Assembly: GCA_020634555.1 (NCBI GenBank)
Contig: JACKBK010000005.1
Span: forward strand, 62,001-126,000
Source of the DNA: Caldilineae bacterium
GTDB taxonomy: Bacteria > Chloroflexota > Anaerolineae > JAAEKA01
Length of the DNA: 64,000 bases
Direction: 5' to 3'
Below are positions 46,628 through 58,412 of the stretch, one piece after another (the stretch's first letter is position 1; each line of letters begins with the position of its first letter). The notes beneath the pieces are model-generated. The model made no database searches. It was not told the DNA's origin and worked only from the letters and a program-made list of their open reading frames with translations. The translations under genes and the position numbers were made by a program.

Positions 46628-48052
46628 GTGGCAAACCCTCCAACTTCATCCTATCCGCAAACGCTGCTCACCAGTGAGAATGCTCGCAGTGCGCTGAGGC
46701 ACTGGCTTGACGCGGACATGCAGACAAGCCAGCTGAGCAGCTTGCTTCTCTTCCAGAAAATCCGGGCCAACAGCGCTACCGAGGCTGATGCCCATCGCCA
46801 GGTACTCGACACGGCGGTGGAGGCGCTCGGCGCTGTCCACCCGAGCGATGCGCGCCTGCTGCAACTGCGCTTTCGGCAAGGTATGACGGCACGGGAGGCA
46901 GGCAGTCTGCTGCATCTGGCAGAAAGCACGGTTTACACGCAACAGCGCGAAGCCATTGCCCGCCTGACTGCCGTTATCGAAGGCCAGGAACGACAGATAC
47001 GCTCGACGCAGTTGGCATCCTGGGAGCGCCGGTTGGAGGGGCTGGCCACTGCGAGACTTGTCGGAATCGACGACCAACTCGCCAGCCTCAGCGCCAGGCT
47101 GGGCTCGACCGACCCGCCGTTTGTTACCTCCATCGAGGGCATCGGCGGTATTGGCAAGTCCACCCTGGCGGAAGCGTTGGTCAGACGCCTGGCGCCGGAA
47201 ACGGCGTATGTCGATCTGGCCTGGGTGACGGCCCGCCAGCAATCCTTCAACCTGGGTGGAAGCATCCGCGAGGAGCGCCGGTCGCTGCTCAGCGCCCTGG
47301 GAATCGCCGAGTTGATCTTCGACCAACTTTGGCAGGACGAGGTGCAGCCGCTGGCCCTGTCGAGCGGCCACAAGCTGCAGATGTTGCAGCAGCGGCTCAA
47401 GCAAACTCCCCACCTGGTCGTGGTTGACAACCTGGAGACGGTGGCCGACCTGGACCAGTTGCTGCCAACCATTCACCAGCTTGCCAATCCGAGCCAGTTC
47501 ATCCTCACCAGCCGCGAGAGCCTTTTTAGCGAATCGGGGATCTATCACCACCCCTTGCGCGAGCTGGGGCAGGTGCATGCGCTGCAACTGGTGCGCCAAG
47601 AAGCGGAAGAGCGAAACCTGCCATCGCTTGCCAGCGCGCCCGACGACGACCTTGTTCCGATTTACGACACCGTGGGCGGTAATCCGCTGGCGCTGCGTCT
47701 GGTCGTTGGACAGGTGCATATTTACCCGCTGGAGCATGTGTTGAACGGGCTGCGTGGCGCGCGCGGGCAGTCGGCGCTCAACCTCTACACCTACGTGTAT
47801 CGCAAAGCATGGGATAGCCTGGGAGAGAACGAGCAGTCGGTGTTGCTGGCTATGCCGTTGATAAGAGAGCAAGGCGGCGAGCTGGATGACGTGGCCGCCG
47901 TCAGCGGGTTGCCACCGGATGTGGTTGGCGACGCGCTGGCAACCCTGGTTCCCATGAACCTGGTGGATGCCCGGGGCGATTTCGACCAGAGACGATACAC
48001 AATCCACTCTCTTACACGAACGTTCTTACACGAGATTGCGCATTGGGCCTGA
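46628..48052 (+). CDS. NB-ARC ATPase with sigma-region-4-like helix-turn-helix (474 aa)
   Basis: The open frame begins at 46451, but the -10 box overlaps that ATG, so I place the start at the next usable codon, GTG 46628. An N-terminal helical part contains a sigma-70 region-4-like HTH (LLQLRFRQGMTAREAGSLLH, then STVYTQQREAIARL). The STAND ATPase follows: GIDDQLASL, P-loop GIGGIGKSTLAEAL, Walker B LVVVDNLETV, a GGNPLALRL motif and a winged helix before HSLTRTFLHE. It is likely a ligand-gated switch. A TPR protein is encoded directly downstream, so the usual C-terminal sensor is on a separate chain. Confidence 0.8.
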   Translation: MANPPTSSYPQTLLTSENARSALRHWLDADMQTSQLSSLLLFQKIRANSATEADAHRQVLDTAVEALGAVHPSDARLLQLRFRQGMTAREAGSLLHLAESTVYTQQREAIARLTAVIEGQERQIRSTQLASWERRLEGLATARLVGIDDQLASLSARLGSTDPPFVTSIEGIGGIGKSTLAEALVRRLAPETAYVDLAWVTARQQSFNLGGSIREERRSLLSALGIAELIFDQLWQDEVQPLALSSGHKLQMLQQRLKQTPHLVVVDNLETVADLDQLLPTIHQLANPSQFILTSRESLFSESGIYHHPLRELGQVHALQLVRQEAEERNLPSLASAPDDDLVPIYDTVGGNPLALRLVVGQVHIYPLEHVLNGLRGARGQSALNLYTYVYRKAWDSLGENEQSVLLAMPLIREQGGELDDVAAVSGLPPDVVGDALATLVPMNLVDARGDFDQRRYTIHSLTRTFLHEIAHWA

Positions 48053-48069
48053 CAGGCCGCGCTGACACA

Positions 48070-49260
48070 ATGGCCAACTACGCTATCCTGTTCCGCGATC
48101 ACATCGCCCGCAGCATCGTCCGCTGTTCGGCCCGGATGGAGCTGTCTGGTCAAATGCCCGCGGCCGGCGATCGGGAACAGGCGCTGCATACCCTCAGCTA
48201 TGCGCTGAACGTCGAGGATATCTGGCCGGAGACGCGGGCGCTGTTGCTGGCGTTGGCACCCAAGATGGAGCAGGCTGGCCATCGCGACGATTGGCTGCCC
48301 TACCTGGATCGCGGCATCGAGCAGTGCCAACGGCTGGGCGACGTGCCAGCGGAGGCCGCGCTGCACTGGCACAAGGGCGTCGTTCTCGAACTGCGCTGCC
48401 TGTACGACGACGCGCGCGAAGAACTTTCGTTCAGCGTCGCGCAGTTCGCCGCCGTCGGCGACAGCCGCAACCAGGCCCGAGCGCTAAACAAACTGGCGAA
48501 TGTAGCCCGTTTACAGCGGCAAGTGCACGAGGCCGAACGGCTGGTAGAGACCGCAATGGTCTTGCTTGAACCCGATGACACCGAACGAGCGTACGGTCTG
48601 ATTGTCATGGGCGCCATGGCGCTGGATGCGTGCCAGTGGCCGGCGGCAGCCGACTATTTCAGCCAGGCAATCGATGTGTATCGGGCAAGCGGCGATCAAC
48701 GCATGCTGGCCTGGAGCCTGACCAACCTCGGCGTAGCGCAGCGAAAACTTAAAGACTATCAGCGAGCAATAGCCTGCTATCATGAGGCAATCGCTGTGTT
48801 TGAAAAAGTTCACGATCCGGTTCACCGGGCAGCTGTCCACATAAATCTGGGAAATGTCTTTCTCAAGGTAGGCAATGTAGATGAGGCTTTGGCCAGCTAC
48901 CGACAGGCAGAACCAGTCTTCTATCAGGTGCGCGACAACCTCCACCTCGCCTTTGCCTACGTCAACATCGGCATGGCATGCCGCTTGCTAGGGCGCTGGC
49001 GGGAGGCTGAGCGAGCGCTATCAACCAGCATCGATCTGTTGGGCGGGTTAAACCGACCGAAAAAGATCGCCAATTGCAGGGAGGAGTTGGGGTTAACCTA
49101 TCAAGCCCAAGGTCGAACGGCGGAAGCCATCACGCAATACGAACAAGCCCTGGATGCTTTGAACGACCGCGGAGCCGATCAAGAACTGCGAAACTCGATT
49201 CTGGCCAACTTGCGCGTGGCGCGCCAGATCAGCAGCACGCCAGCACCCGCATCAACATAA
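48070..49260 (+). CDS. TPR-repeat protein, partner of the NB-ARC ATPase (396 aa)
   Basis: It begins at ATG 48070, 17 bases after the preceding stop; an overlapping TTG at 48043 is an alternative. The protein consists of TPR units (AEAALHWHKGVVLELRCLYDDA, MLAWSLTNLGVAQRKLKDYQRA, AAVHINLGNVFLKVGNVDEA). In many STAND regulators such repeats are fused to the ATPase; here they are split, perhaps permitting exchange of sensor. A strong terminator follows. Confidence 0.83.
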   Translation: MANYAILFRDHIARSIVRCSARMELSGQMPAAGDREQALHTLSYALNVEDIWPETRALLLALAPKMEQAGHRDDWLPYLDRGIEQCQRLGDVPAEAALHWHKGVVLELRCLYDDAREELSFSVAQFAAVGDSRNQARALNKLANVARLQRQVHEAERLVETAMVLLEPDDTERAYGLIVMGAMALDACQWPAAADYFSQAIDVYRASGDQRMLAWSLTNLGVAQRKLKDYQRAIACYHEAIAVFEKVHDPVHRAAVHINLGNVFLKVGNVDEALASYRQAEPVFYQVRDNLHLAFAYVNIGMACRLLGRWREAERALSTSIDLLGGLNRPKKIANCREELGLTYQAQGRTAEAITQYEQALDALNDRGADQELRNSILANLRVARQISSTPAPAST

Positions 49261-49296
49261 CGCCCCACTATCCGCCAGGCACACGGGACGCGCCGC

Positions 49297-49338
49297 CGGC
49301 TGAAGCGCTTTTCTTCAAAGCGCTTCAGCCGCTTTTTT
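49297..49338 (+). terminator. Intrinsic terminator after the TPR gene
   Basis: CGGCTGAAGCGCTTT and its exact inverse flank a five-base loop and are followed by six T. On the other strand the A-tract makes it usable for the small minus-strand gene ending at 49338. Confidence 0.85.
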
Positions 49339-49502
49339 CATGTGCAGACCACATCCTCGCAGTCGGACCGGGGACCGATCGCCGTCACGTCGGAGCGTGG
49401 CGATGTCTCGACAACCGACGGCGCAGTAGCCATCATAACACTCACCATGCCCACAATCACGATCAGGCTTCGAACCCAGCGACCTCGCGTAAACGTAAAC
49501 AT
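49338..49502 (-). CDS. Very small secreted peptide (54 aa)
   Basis: GGAGGGACAAT precedes the ATG at 49502. The product has a basic start (MFTFTRGRWVR), a hydrophobic signal (SLIVIVGMVSVMMATAPS) and a polar tail with two Cys (CEDVVC). It shares a minus-strand run with the 68-residue membrane protein. It could be a secreted effector or a membrane peptide; no family is recognised. Confidence 0.55.
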   Translation of the reverse strand: MFTFTRGRWVRSLIVIVGMVSVMMATAPSVVETSPRSDVTAIGPRSDCEDVVCT

Positions 49503-49592
49503 ATTGTCCCTCCATAGACCGGGCGCCATGCGCCCAACTGAAGCATGAAGCAGGCCGCAGCCTGCGCATCCCACCGCCACAACGAGAGGCGT

Positions 49593-49799
49593 CTATCCGC
49601 CACGAACCAGCGCCATCCAGAGCAAGAGCAAGCATCCCAGCACGAACACCAGCGTGATCGCCGCCACCATGCAGCCGCTGGAGCGATCTTCAATGTACGC
49701 GCGGCGGCTTGCCACCGTGCCTGCCAGCCACACCAAGACTCCCAGTACCGCCAAAACACCTGCACCTGTTAGCTCGAAAGCCTGTGTGAAGTTGATCAT
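49593..49799 (-). CDS. Two-helix small membrane protein (68 aa)
   Basis: GGAGGTG lies 5 bases before the ATG at 49799. Two transmembrane helices (GAGVLAVLGVLVWLAGTVA and MVAAITLVFVLGCLLLLWMAL) are joined by a short basic loop (SRRAYIEDRSSG). The small size and topology are holin-like or of a stress-peptide type. It is transcribed divergently from the Rel-like/STAND gene. Confidence 0.65.
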   Translation of the reverse strand: MINFTQAFELTGAGVLAVLGVLVWLAGTVASRRAYIEDRSSGCMVAAITLVFVLGCLLLLWMALVRGG

Positions 49800-49853
49800 C
49801 GCGCACCTCCGTTGTACCTGTTCAGGGTTTCCGATAGATCGCGTGAAAAACAC

Positions 49854-49882
49854 TTGCATTTGCCCACGGAATGCGTTATAAT
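49854..49882 (+). promoter_or_regulatory. Promoter of the Rel-like/STAND module
   Basis: TTGCAT (49854-49859), a 17-base spacer and a perfect TATAAT (49877-49882). An unusually AT-rich stretch (about 49880-50000) follows, before the gene start at 50071, forming a long leader. Confidence 0.55.
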
Positions 49883-50070
49883 TGGTGTATCAGTACGGAA
49901 TATCCATAATGTGTATGCATCATTCTAATATCACTGTAACACACAAAAAGTGCAATGTCAATATCCACTACTTGTGTATATTTGTCATGCGCGATTTTTT
50001 TAAGCCGGGCGAAAACGAAGGTCGCATTCTCCTGGCCAGGCTTGGCTGAACACGACTATAGGGTATCGAT

Positions 50071-53000
50071 ATGCCAGAACTCTTAGCGTGTGCTATCACG
50101 CTGCTGGATTCACGGGTTGGGCGTCAGGGGAACATGGGTGTTGCAACCGCTGAACAAGGTTCCGGCCAGGAGGGCCTGGCAATGGTGCGTGGGAGCGCTG
50201 GACAAGTGGTTCGGATCCTGAAGGACTGGGGAGCCGATGACACATTGCTCGCGACAGCGCTGCTCGGGGAGTTTGCGGGGAGCGGGGTCGTTTCAGAGAA
50301 CGATGTCGCAAGCACCTGCGGGGATGAGGTCGCTCATCTGTGCCGTCTGTACAACACGCACCTCGCGTCGTCGCCAGCGTCAGACCGACGTGATTCCGTA
50401 AGCTCCCAATCGCTGGCGTGCCTTTTTCTTGCTGGCTACCGCGAGCCAAGACTGGCGATTATCGGCGCGGCGTCTCTTTGGCAGCAATGCGTGCCAGCCA
50501 TTGAACAGGGGGTGCCGGCCGACCACGTTCTGGCAGTCAAGGCACGCAGAGTGCTGGTTCCTTTGCTGGGCATGTTGGGTATGTGGCAGCCGCGCACCGT
50601 GGTTGAAGCCCTGTTGGCCCGATCTGGCAGCGGCGCAGAAAAACCTGAGTTCCGGGAGGAAGAGCCCGCATCGGTCAGGCAATTGCACCAGGAACTGTTT
50701 CTTGGCGTCAAAGCTGCACTGGCGCAGGCGGTTCCGACCGCGACGCTGCGTATGCGGCAAAAGATTGTCGTTCACGAGGACCCCCGGACAGGCTCGCTCG
50801 ATACTCTGTCCGTTGACGTGTTGGTGCAAAATGAAACAGATTGTTATCTCGCTCTGTATCACATTCACCGTCGTTGGCGCCCTGTGGAGCGTGCAGTTCA
50901 CGACTTCGTAGGCGCCAGCAAGATCAACGGCTATCGGTGCCTGCGAACATCGATCCAGACCACCCACGGCGGCAGTAAAGTTCGTATTCAGTTTCACATC
51001 CGCACGGATGAGATGGACGAGATCAACTCGTGGGGTGTTGCTGCGATCTGCATGCGAGAGAAGCTCCAGGTTCATCTACCGCACGCGTGGTGGAGCCAGC
51101 GACAGGAGACCTATGACCGGCTGTGTAAGGCGCCTGTAGGCGCCCTGCCGGAAACACTCTGTGTCTTCAGTCCCCAGGGCCAGGTTTTCGAGTTCGAGCG
51201 CGATTGCACCGTCGTGGACTACGCTTATCAGGTGAGCAGTGAATTGGCGAACCAATGTGTGCGCTTCCTGGTGAACGACGAGGCCGTGCGGCCGACCACA
51301 ATCCTTCATCACATGGATGTCGTGGAGCTGGAGCATGAAGTTGGCGCTCCCGGGCCTACACGTCTGTGGCTGAGTGCAGCCCGTACCGGTCGCGCTCGCT
51401 CCCACATTTACCGGTTTCTCAGGCGCCGCGGCGGTTTTTACGATGCCGGCCGCCGCGTCCTCGACCGGCGGCTTGCTGACCTTGAAAGCTACTATGGCTT
51501 CAGCCTGCCGAAGCACCGCGTGGAACAGAGTGTGATTCGAGCTACGCGGCAGTTGAGCCTGCCGGCTTCTGAAGTCCTGTTCGAAAGAATCGCCAACGGA
51601 GACATCTCGCCCGACAAACTGCTTCACCGTCTGTTTGCAGAAGAGATCATCCGCCAGTTGGAGTTCCCTGATACGTTCAAGCTCTACCCCCATCAGGTTA
51701 AGCTTGCACAATGTTGCCGCCCCCGTCCTGGTGAGGACATCCTGGGAAGGATAAGAATGCGGGGATCCCGTGTGTGGCGGGTCACGGTACACAAGTCAGA
51801 CTGCAAGATAGCGCTCAACTCGCATCAGCAGATCGACCTGCGTTGGCGCTTGCGGCCCGCATTGAGGGAATTTGCTGAACTTGACATAGTCGCAGTCGAT
51901 CAGCCAGGTTTGCTTGGCGATACGTTGCAGGCCCTCTATGACAGGCAGGCGAACGTGACGCTTCATCAGGTCAATGCAACCGCCCATCGAGGTACTGCCC
52001 ATATCAGCCTTACCATCGAGGCGTCCGACGACGAGCAAATTGCACATATTGTGCAAGAACTGGAAGCGCAAACAGCCTATAGCATCGAAACCGTGCGGCG
52101 CATGAAACCGTCATTTTATGTGATAGACCAACTGAACCAGGCGCGCGCGTCAGCAACCAACAACCCCTATAGCCGTTTGCCCGTTCGTGAGCGGGCCATG
52201 TTGTTTGGACGCCACGAAGAACTGGACCGCATTCTCAAGTTCTTGCGCAACAACACCATCGTGTTCCTGCGCGGTCGAAAACGGGTTGGTAAAACGTCTA
52301 TGCTCTGGCATTTGCGGCAGTTCTATCTTGACCGGAAACAGTTCGTCCCCTGCTACATCGATTTTCAGATGTTTGGCGCACTTGCCAACGGCCAGTTACT
52401 GTACGAAATCGCGAAAGCGGCCTATCAGGATTTGCAACAGGACGGACGTCTGGGAGAGATTGGGCCTCCGTTGCGGGAGCTCTTTTCCGAGTCGCCGACA
52501 GACCAGTTCAGCAGCTACTTGCAACGTCTTCAAAGTAGTTTCGCTCCTAGCCGGCTGGTATTGCTGATCGATGAATTCAGCGTGGCGATGGATGCCTATC
52601 GCGCCGGCAGGCTCGACGGCGAGTTTTTTCGACAGTGGCGCGGCATTTTACAGGCCGCCGCGGACATCGCGTTTGTCATGGTTGTGCAACAGCGTGCTTT
52701 TGAGCTATCACAACCGGCGCTCCCGCTTCAGCAGACCGACCCGGCCTGGACGGTGCTTGAGCTAGGTGAGCCGTTGTTGCTGAAACCGCTAAGCGACAAA
52801 GACACCCGCGATCTGATAGAACGGCCTACTCGTAACTATCTGACCTATTCGATGGAAGCCCTGGACCGCGTCGTTGCATACACCGGTCCCAGTCCGTTCA
52901 TCGTGCAGGCGTTCTGCTACGCCTTGGTCCAATTCATGGCCGACCAACACCTTCTCACCGTCACAGTACAGGACGTTGATACTGTGGCAGACCAGTTCAT

Positions 53001-53328
53001 GGGCATCAACGAGACTCTTTTCGACTATGGCGTCTTAGGCGCAGGCAATCATGCTTCCGCCATTTGCGCCGCGATCGGCGAGCTTTCCGGTAGCGACAAC
53101 CTGCCGGTCCCGCTGGACCAACTGGAGAACAACCTGGCGCGTCTGAGCAGAGCAACCATCAACCGTAGTCTACAGACACTGGACGAGCAAGGGATCTTGC
53201 GCCAGATCGATCCTTGCCGTTGGCAGTTTGCCAGTCTGTTGTTCCAGAAATGGATCAGAACCAATATGCCGGATGCACACGTGCCGTATAACAGTCCTGT
53301 AAACCAATCGGGTGTGTCTCCAGGATGA
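50071..53328 (+). CDS. Rel/SpoT-like protein with altered catalytic residues fused to a STAND-type ATPase (1085 aa)
   Basis: The order matches full-length Rel. A hydrolase-like helical region (1-200) is followed by a synthetase-like fold (205-335: HIHRRWRPVERAVHDFV, SKINGYRCLRT). Then come TGS (360-425), a helical part (RLWLSAARTGRARSHIYRFL), a Cys zinc-finger module (LAQCCRPRPGEDILGRI) and ACT (600-678). A second half follows: LFGRHEELDRILKFL, P-loop GRKRVGKTS (735-743), Walker B LLIDEF (831-836) and a C-terminal winged helix. The expected hydrolase HD is GE (ALLGEFAGSG). In the synthetase the catalytic Glu is Gln307 (IQFHIRT) and the His is Arg292. It probably senses ribosome or nucleotide state without making (p)ppGpp, and signals through the ATPase. 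Confidence 0.86.
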   Translation: MPELLACAITLLDSRVGRQGNMGVATAEQGSGQEGLAMVRGSAGQVVRILKDWGADDTLLATALLGEFAGSGVVSENDVASTCGDEVAHLCRLYNTHLASSPASDRRDSVSSQSLACLFLAGYREPRLAIIGAASLWQQCVPAIEQGVPADHVLAVKARRVLVPLLGMLGMWQPRTVVEALLARSGSGAEKPEFREEEPASVRQLHQELFLGVKAALAQAVPTATLRMRQKIVVHEDPRTGSLDTLSVDVLVQNETDCYLALYHIHRRWRPVERAVHDFVGASKINGYRCLRTSIQTTHGGSKVRIQFHIRTDEMDEINSWGVAAICMREKLQVHLPHAWWSQRQETYDRLCKAPVGALPETLCVFSPQGQVFEFERDCTVVDYAYQVSSELANQCVRFLVNDEAVRPTTILHHMDVVELEHEVGAPGPTRLWLSAARTGRARSHIYRFLRRRGGFYDAGRRVLDRRLADLESYYGFSLPKHRVEQSVIRATRQLSLPASEVLFERIANGDISPDKLLHRLFAEEIIRQLEFPDTFKLYPHQVKLAQCCRPRPGEDILGRIRMRGSRVWRVTVHKSDCKIALNSHQQIDLRWRLRPALREFAELDIVAVDQPGLLGDTLQALYDRQANVTLHQVNATAHRGTAHISLTIEASDDEQIAHIVQELEAQTAYSIETVRRMKPSFYVIDQLNQARASATNNPYSRLPVRERAMLFGRHEELDRILKFLRNNTIVFLRGRKRVGKTSMLWHLRQFYLDRKQFVPCYIDFQMFGALANGQLLYEIAKAAYQDLQQDGRLGEIGPPLRELFSESPTDQFSSYLQRLQSSFAPSRLVLLIDEFSVAMDAYRAGRLDGEFFRQWRGILQAAADIAFVMVVQQRAFELSQPALPLQQTDPAWTVLELGEPLLLKPLSDKDTRDLIERPTRNYLTYSMEALDRVVAYTGPSPFIVQAFCYALVQFMADQHLLTVTVQDVDTVADQFMGINETLFDYGVLGAGNHASAICAAIGELSGSDNLPVPLDQLENNLARLSRATINRSLQTLDEQGILRQIDPCRWQFASLLFQKWIRTNMPDAHVPYNSPVNQSGVSPG

Positions 53329-53442
53329 GTTGAGCGAGGTCGCGCTGCCTCCGTGCAACGGCCACGTTCAGGCTGCTCAAAGCATGGCTTGACTCGTTTT
53401 GAAATCCTGATTGAACCCATTACATGAAAGGACGCCTTCGCA

Positions 53443-54828
53443 ATGGCCTTCCTCAACGAATCACATACGAGATCTTTCTTCGGACGCGAGAAGCTGTTGC
53501 GCGAAATTGTCCAGGGCGTGCTGGCTGCCCAACCAATGGACTTCGCGCTTGTCGCGCCGAAATTCTGCGGCAAAACGCGTTTGCTCGACCATCTGGCCTC
53601 GGCAGAAGGCCCCCTGCGTGGTGAGCTAGGCGCTTCGTGGCGCCCCATGAGGTTCCAGGATCAGAACCGGGTTGTAGTTGTGTTGATTGACTGCAACTGG
53701 CCGGGCGCAAAACAGAATCTGCTCGCATACCTGGCTGATCGATTGAGGGAGGAGATCGAGGAGCAGAAGCCCTTCCGCGTTGACTGGAACCAGGTCAACC
53801 AGGAGGTTTCGGCGAGCCAGCAACTGCGCCTTCTGGCTGGAGAAGCTACCCAACAGGGCTTTCGCATCGTCATGCTCCTCAACAACTTCGATGCAGTGCT
53901 GCAGGAAGAACTGCTCAGCCAGGTCGAACTCAATGAACTGCGGCCTCTCACCACCGAACTGGCTCTGGTGGTTGCCACCAGGCAGCCGCTGCACGATATC
54001 GACCAGGAACTGGCGTCCTCGCCGCTGTTCAACGTGCTGCGCCCGCTGTTTGTCGGACTTCTGGAGCATGAGGCTGCGGCTGCCTGGATCGCTGCCTACC
54101 GGCAGGATTTCCCTGAGCTGGCAGAAAAGCTGACCGAGCCGTTGATCGAGATCACGGGCGGTCATCCCTTCCTGCTGGCGCGTCTGCGTGAGACGTTGCT
54201 GGAGGTTCAGAAGATGTTGCCGGCCGGCAAGCGCATAGACCGTGCTGATTTCGCCTTGATCGAGTTGCGGCTGGCCGAGCATGGACGCCTGTTGTTCGAG
54301 TCGTTGGCGCAAACCCTGGAAGCGCCTCCAGAGCGCATCGCCGGCCAGGCTGTTGAAACACTGCTTTCTGCCTTGACCGACAACCCGGTTCCGGTGAAGT
54401 CAATCACGCCTGATCAAAACGCGGCCATCAACTGGCTCATCAACCAGGCTGTGGTCGTCTATCGCGAGCAAGAATATCGCCTGTTTACCCCGCTCTTTGC
54501 CAGCTTTCTGCGCCATCGACGGCAAACACCTGATACTTCAAGGCCGGCGCCGTCAACGCGCATAATCACCCGCGTGGAGACCGACAACAGCTACACGCGG
54601 CTGCCGCGCATGGAAGCAGATCTCTTGAGCTATCTGAGAGCGCACGCCAACGAGGTAGTCTCTCCTGAGGAGCTGCTTACCCAGGTCTGGAAGCTGCCCG
54701 CAGCAACGTCGCCGCGCCGCGTGCAGGAAGCCATCCGGCGGCTGCGCAACCATCTCAAGGACGAGGCTGAACCCATCGGCGTCATCGAAAACGAGCGCGG
54801 GCAAGGATATCGATTCGTCCCGCTTTAG
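53443..54828 (+). CDS. STAND-type ATPase with C-terminal OmpR-like winged helix (461 aa)
   Basis: This is the second gene of the module. FFGREKLLREIV leads to a P-loop-like APKFCGKT (38-45). The Walker B strand is IVMLLNNFD, where the usual DE is replaced by NN, so hydrolysis may be slow or absent. Helical sensor and winged segments follow (HPFLLARLRETLLEV). A Pro-rich linker connects to residues about 385-461, a transcription-regulatory winged helix (SYTRLPRMEADLLSYL, EELLTQVWK, VIENERGQGYRF) that would bind DNA. It begins 115 bases after the Rel-like gene with the same orientation. It is likely the output component that turns the Rel-like signal into transcription. Confidence 0.84.
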   Translation: MAFLNESHTRSFFGREKLLREIVQGVLAAQPMDFALVAPKFCGKTRLLDHLASAEGPLRGELGASWRPMRFQDQNRVVVVLIDCNWPGAKQNLLAYLADRLREEIEEQKPFRVDWNQVNQEVSASQQLRLLAGEATQQGFRIVMLLNNFDAVLQEELLSQVELNELRPLTTELALVVATRQPLHDIDQELASSPLFNVLRPLFVGLLEHEAAAAWIAAYRQDFPELAEKLTEPLIEITGGHPFLLARLRETLLEVQKMLPAGKRIDRADFALIELRLAEHGRLLFESLAQTLEAPPERIAGQAVETLLSALTDNPVPVKSITPDQNAAINWLINQAVVVYREQEYRLFTPLFASFLRHRRQTPDTSRPAPSTRIITRVETDNSYTRLPRMEADLLSYLRAHANEVVSPEELLTQVWKLPAATSPRRVQEAIRRLRNHLKDEAEPIGVIENERGQGYRFVPL

Positions 54829-54885
54829 GCGGTAGTCTGGTGATATGGGGCTGTTCTGCAGCCGATAGCCGGCAAAAATGAAAAA

Positions 54886-54993
54886 AGTAACTGCTCACCC
54901 GTCATTCCCGCGAAGGCGGGAATCCAGGTCTTCACAGGCGCTGGACTCCCGCCTCCGCGGGAGTGACGCAACAGTGAAGGCTGAGTAGTAACT
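54886..54993. repeat. ATTCCCG-type repeat, compact copy
   Basis: The terminal inverted pair AGTAACTGCTCACC / AGTTACTACTCAGCC encloses CATTCCCGCG..CGGGAATCC and ACTCCCGCC..GCGGGAGT hairpins. The long relative is at 17374-17654. Related non-coding repeats are widespread in bacteria and often mistranslated as RHSRGGG-type peptides. Confidence 0.75.
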
Positions 54994-55043
54994 GAAAAAG
55001 AAGAAGCCCGGTCGCCGAATAGCGACCGGGCTTCTTCTTTTTC
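54994..55043. terminator. Bidirectional intrinsic terminator
   Basis: The 22-bp arms (GAAAAAGAAGAAGCCCGGTC then GC) with a six-base loop have A-runs on one side and T-runs on the other. It serves both the plus-strand ATPase module and the minus-strand glyQS gene. Confidence 0.92.
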
Positions 55044-55080
55044 CAAACACTCTCACAGAGAATGATGGTGTCGCGATCTG

Positions 55081-58128
<3,048 letters not shown>

Positions 58129-58189
58129 GTATGTGTTCCTCTGGGAAACAACAGTCACGCTCGATATGTGACTGTCACGGGATGCTTAC

Positions 58190-58219
58190 AAAAAAACCGG
58201 CCATTTCGGAAGGCCGGTT
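58190..58219 (-). terminator. Intrinsic terminator upstream of glyQS
   Basis: On the minus strand ACCGGCC and GGCCGGT form a 7-bp stem followed by seven T. It ends the lipoprotein transcript before glyQS begins. An adjoining ACAGTCAC..GTGACTGT pair (58151-58175) includes the GTGACTGTCAC palindrome. Confidence 0.85.
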
Positions 58220-58412
58220 GTGGTCAAATCAATCAGGTAAATCGTCAGCGTCAAGAGATGAGCAAACGCAGACGCGACCGCAGATTTGAGTTGCTCCGGC
58301 AGGTGGATGCTATGCTTTTATGGCCGCAGCGGGCTGGCATAATGACAAAACGCCCGTGCGGCCCGATACCCGAGCCCGATTTGGGGAAGAGTTGTTGTGG
58401 TTTCACGCCGAT

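Noticed and set aside
46646..48007. 453-residue minus-strand frame
   Set aside because: It is antisense to the NB-ARC gene with its intact P-loop and Walker B.
54825..55046. Small minus-strand protein with RHSRGGG
   Set aside because: It is a translation of the ATTCCCG repeat plus the terminator, a known annotation artefact.
58141..58412. Possible T-box leader of glyQS
   Set aside because: A terminator is present, but no TGGNACC antiterminator bulge or specifier stem was found, and the hairpin fits the end of the upstream gene.
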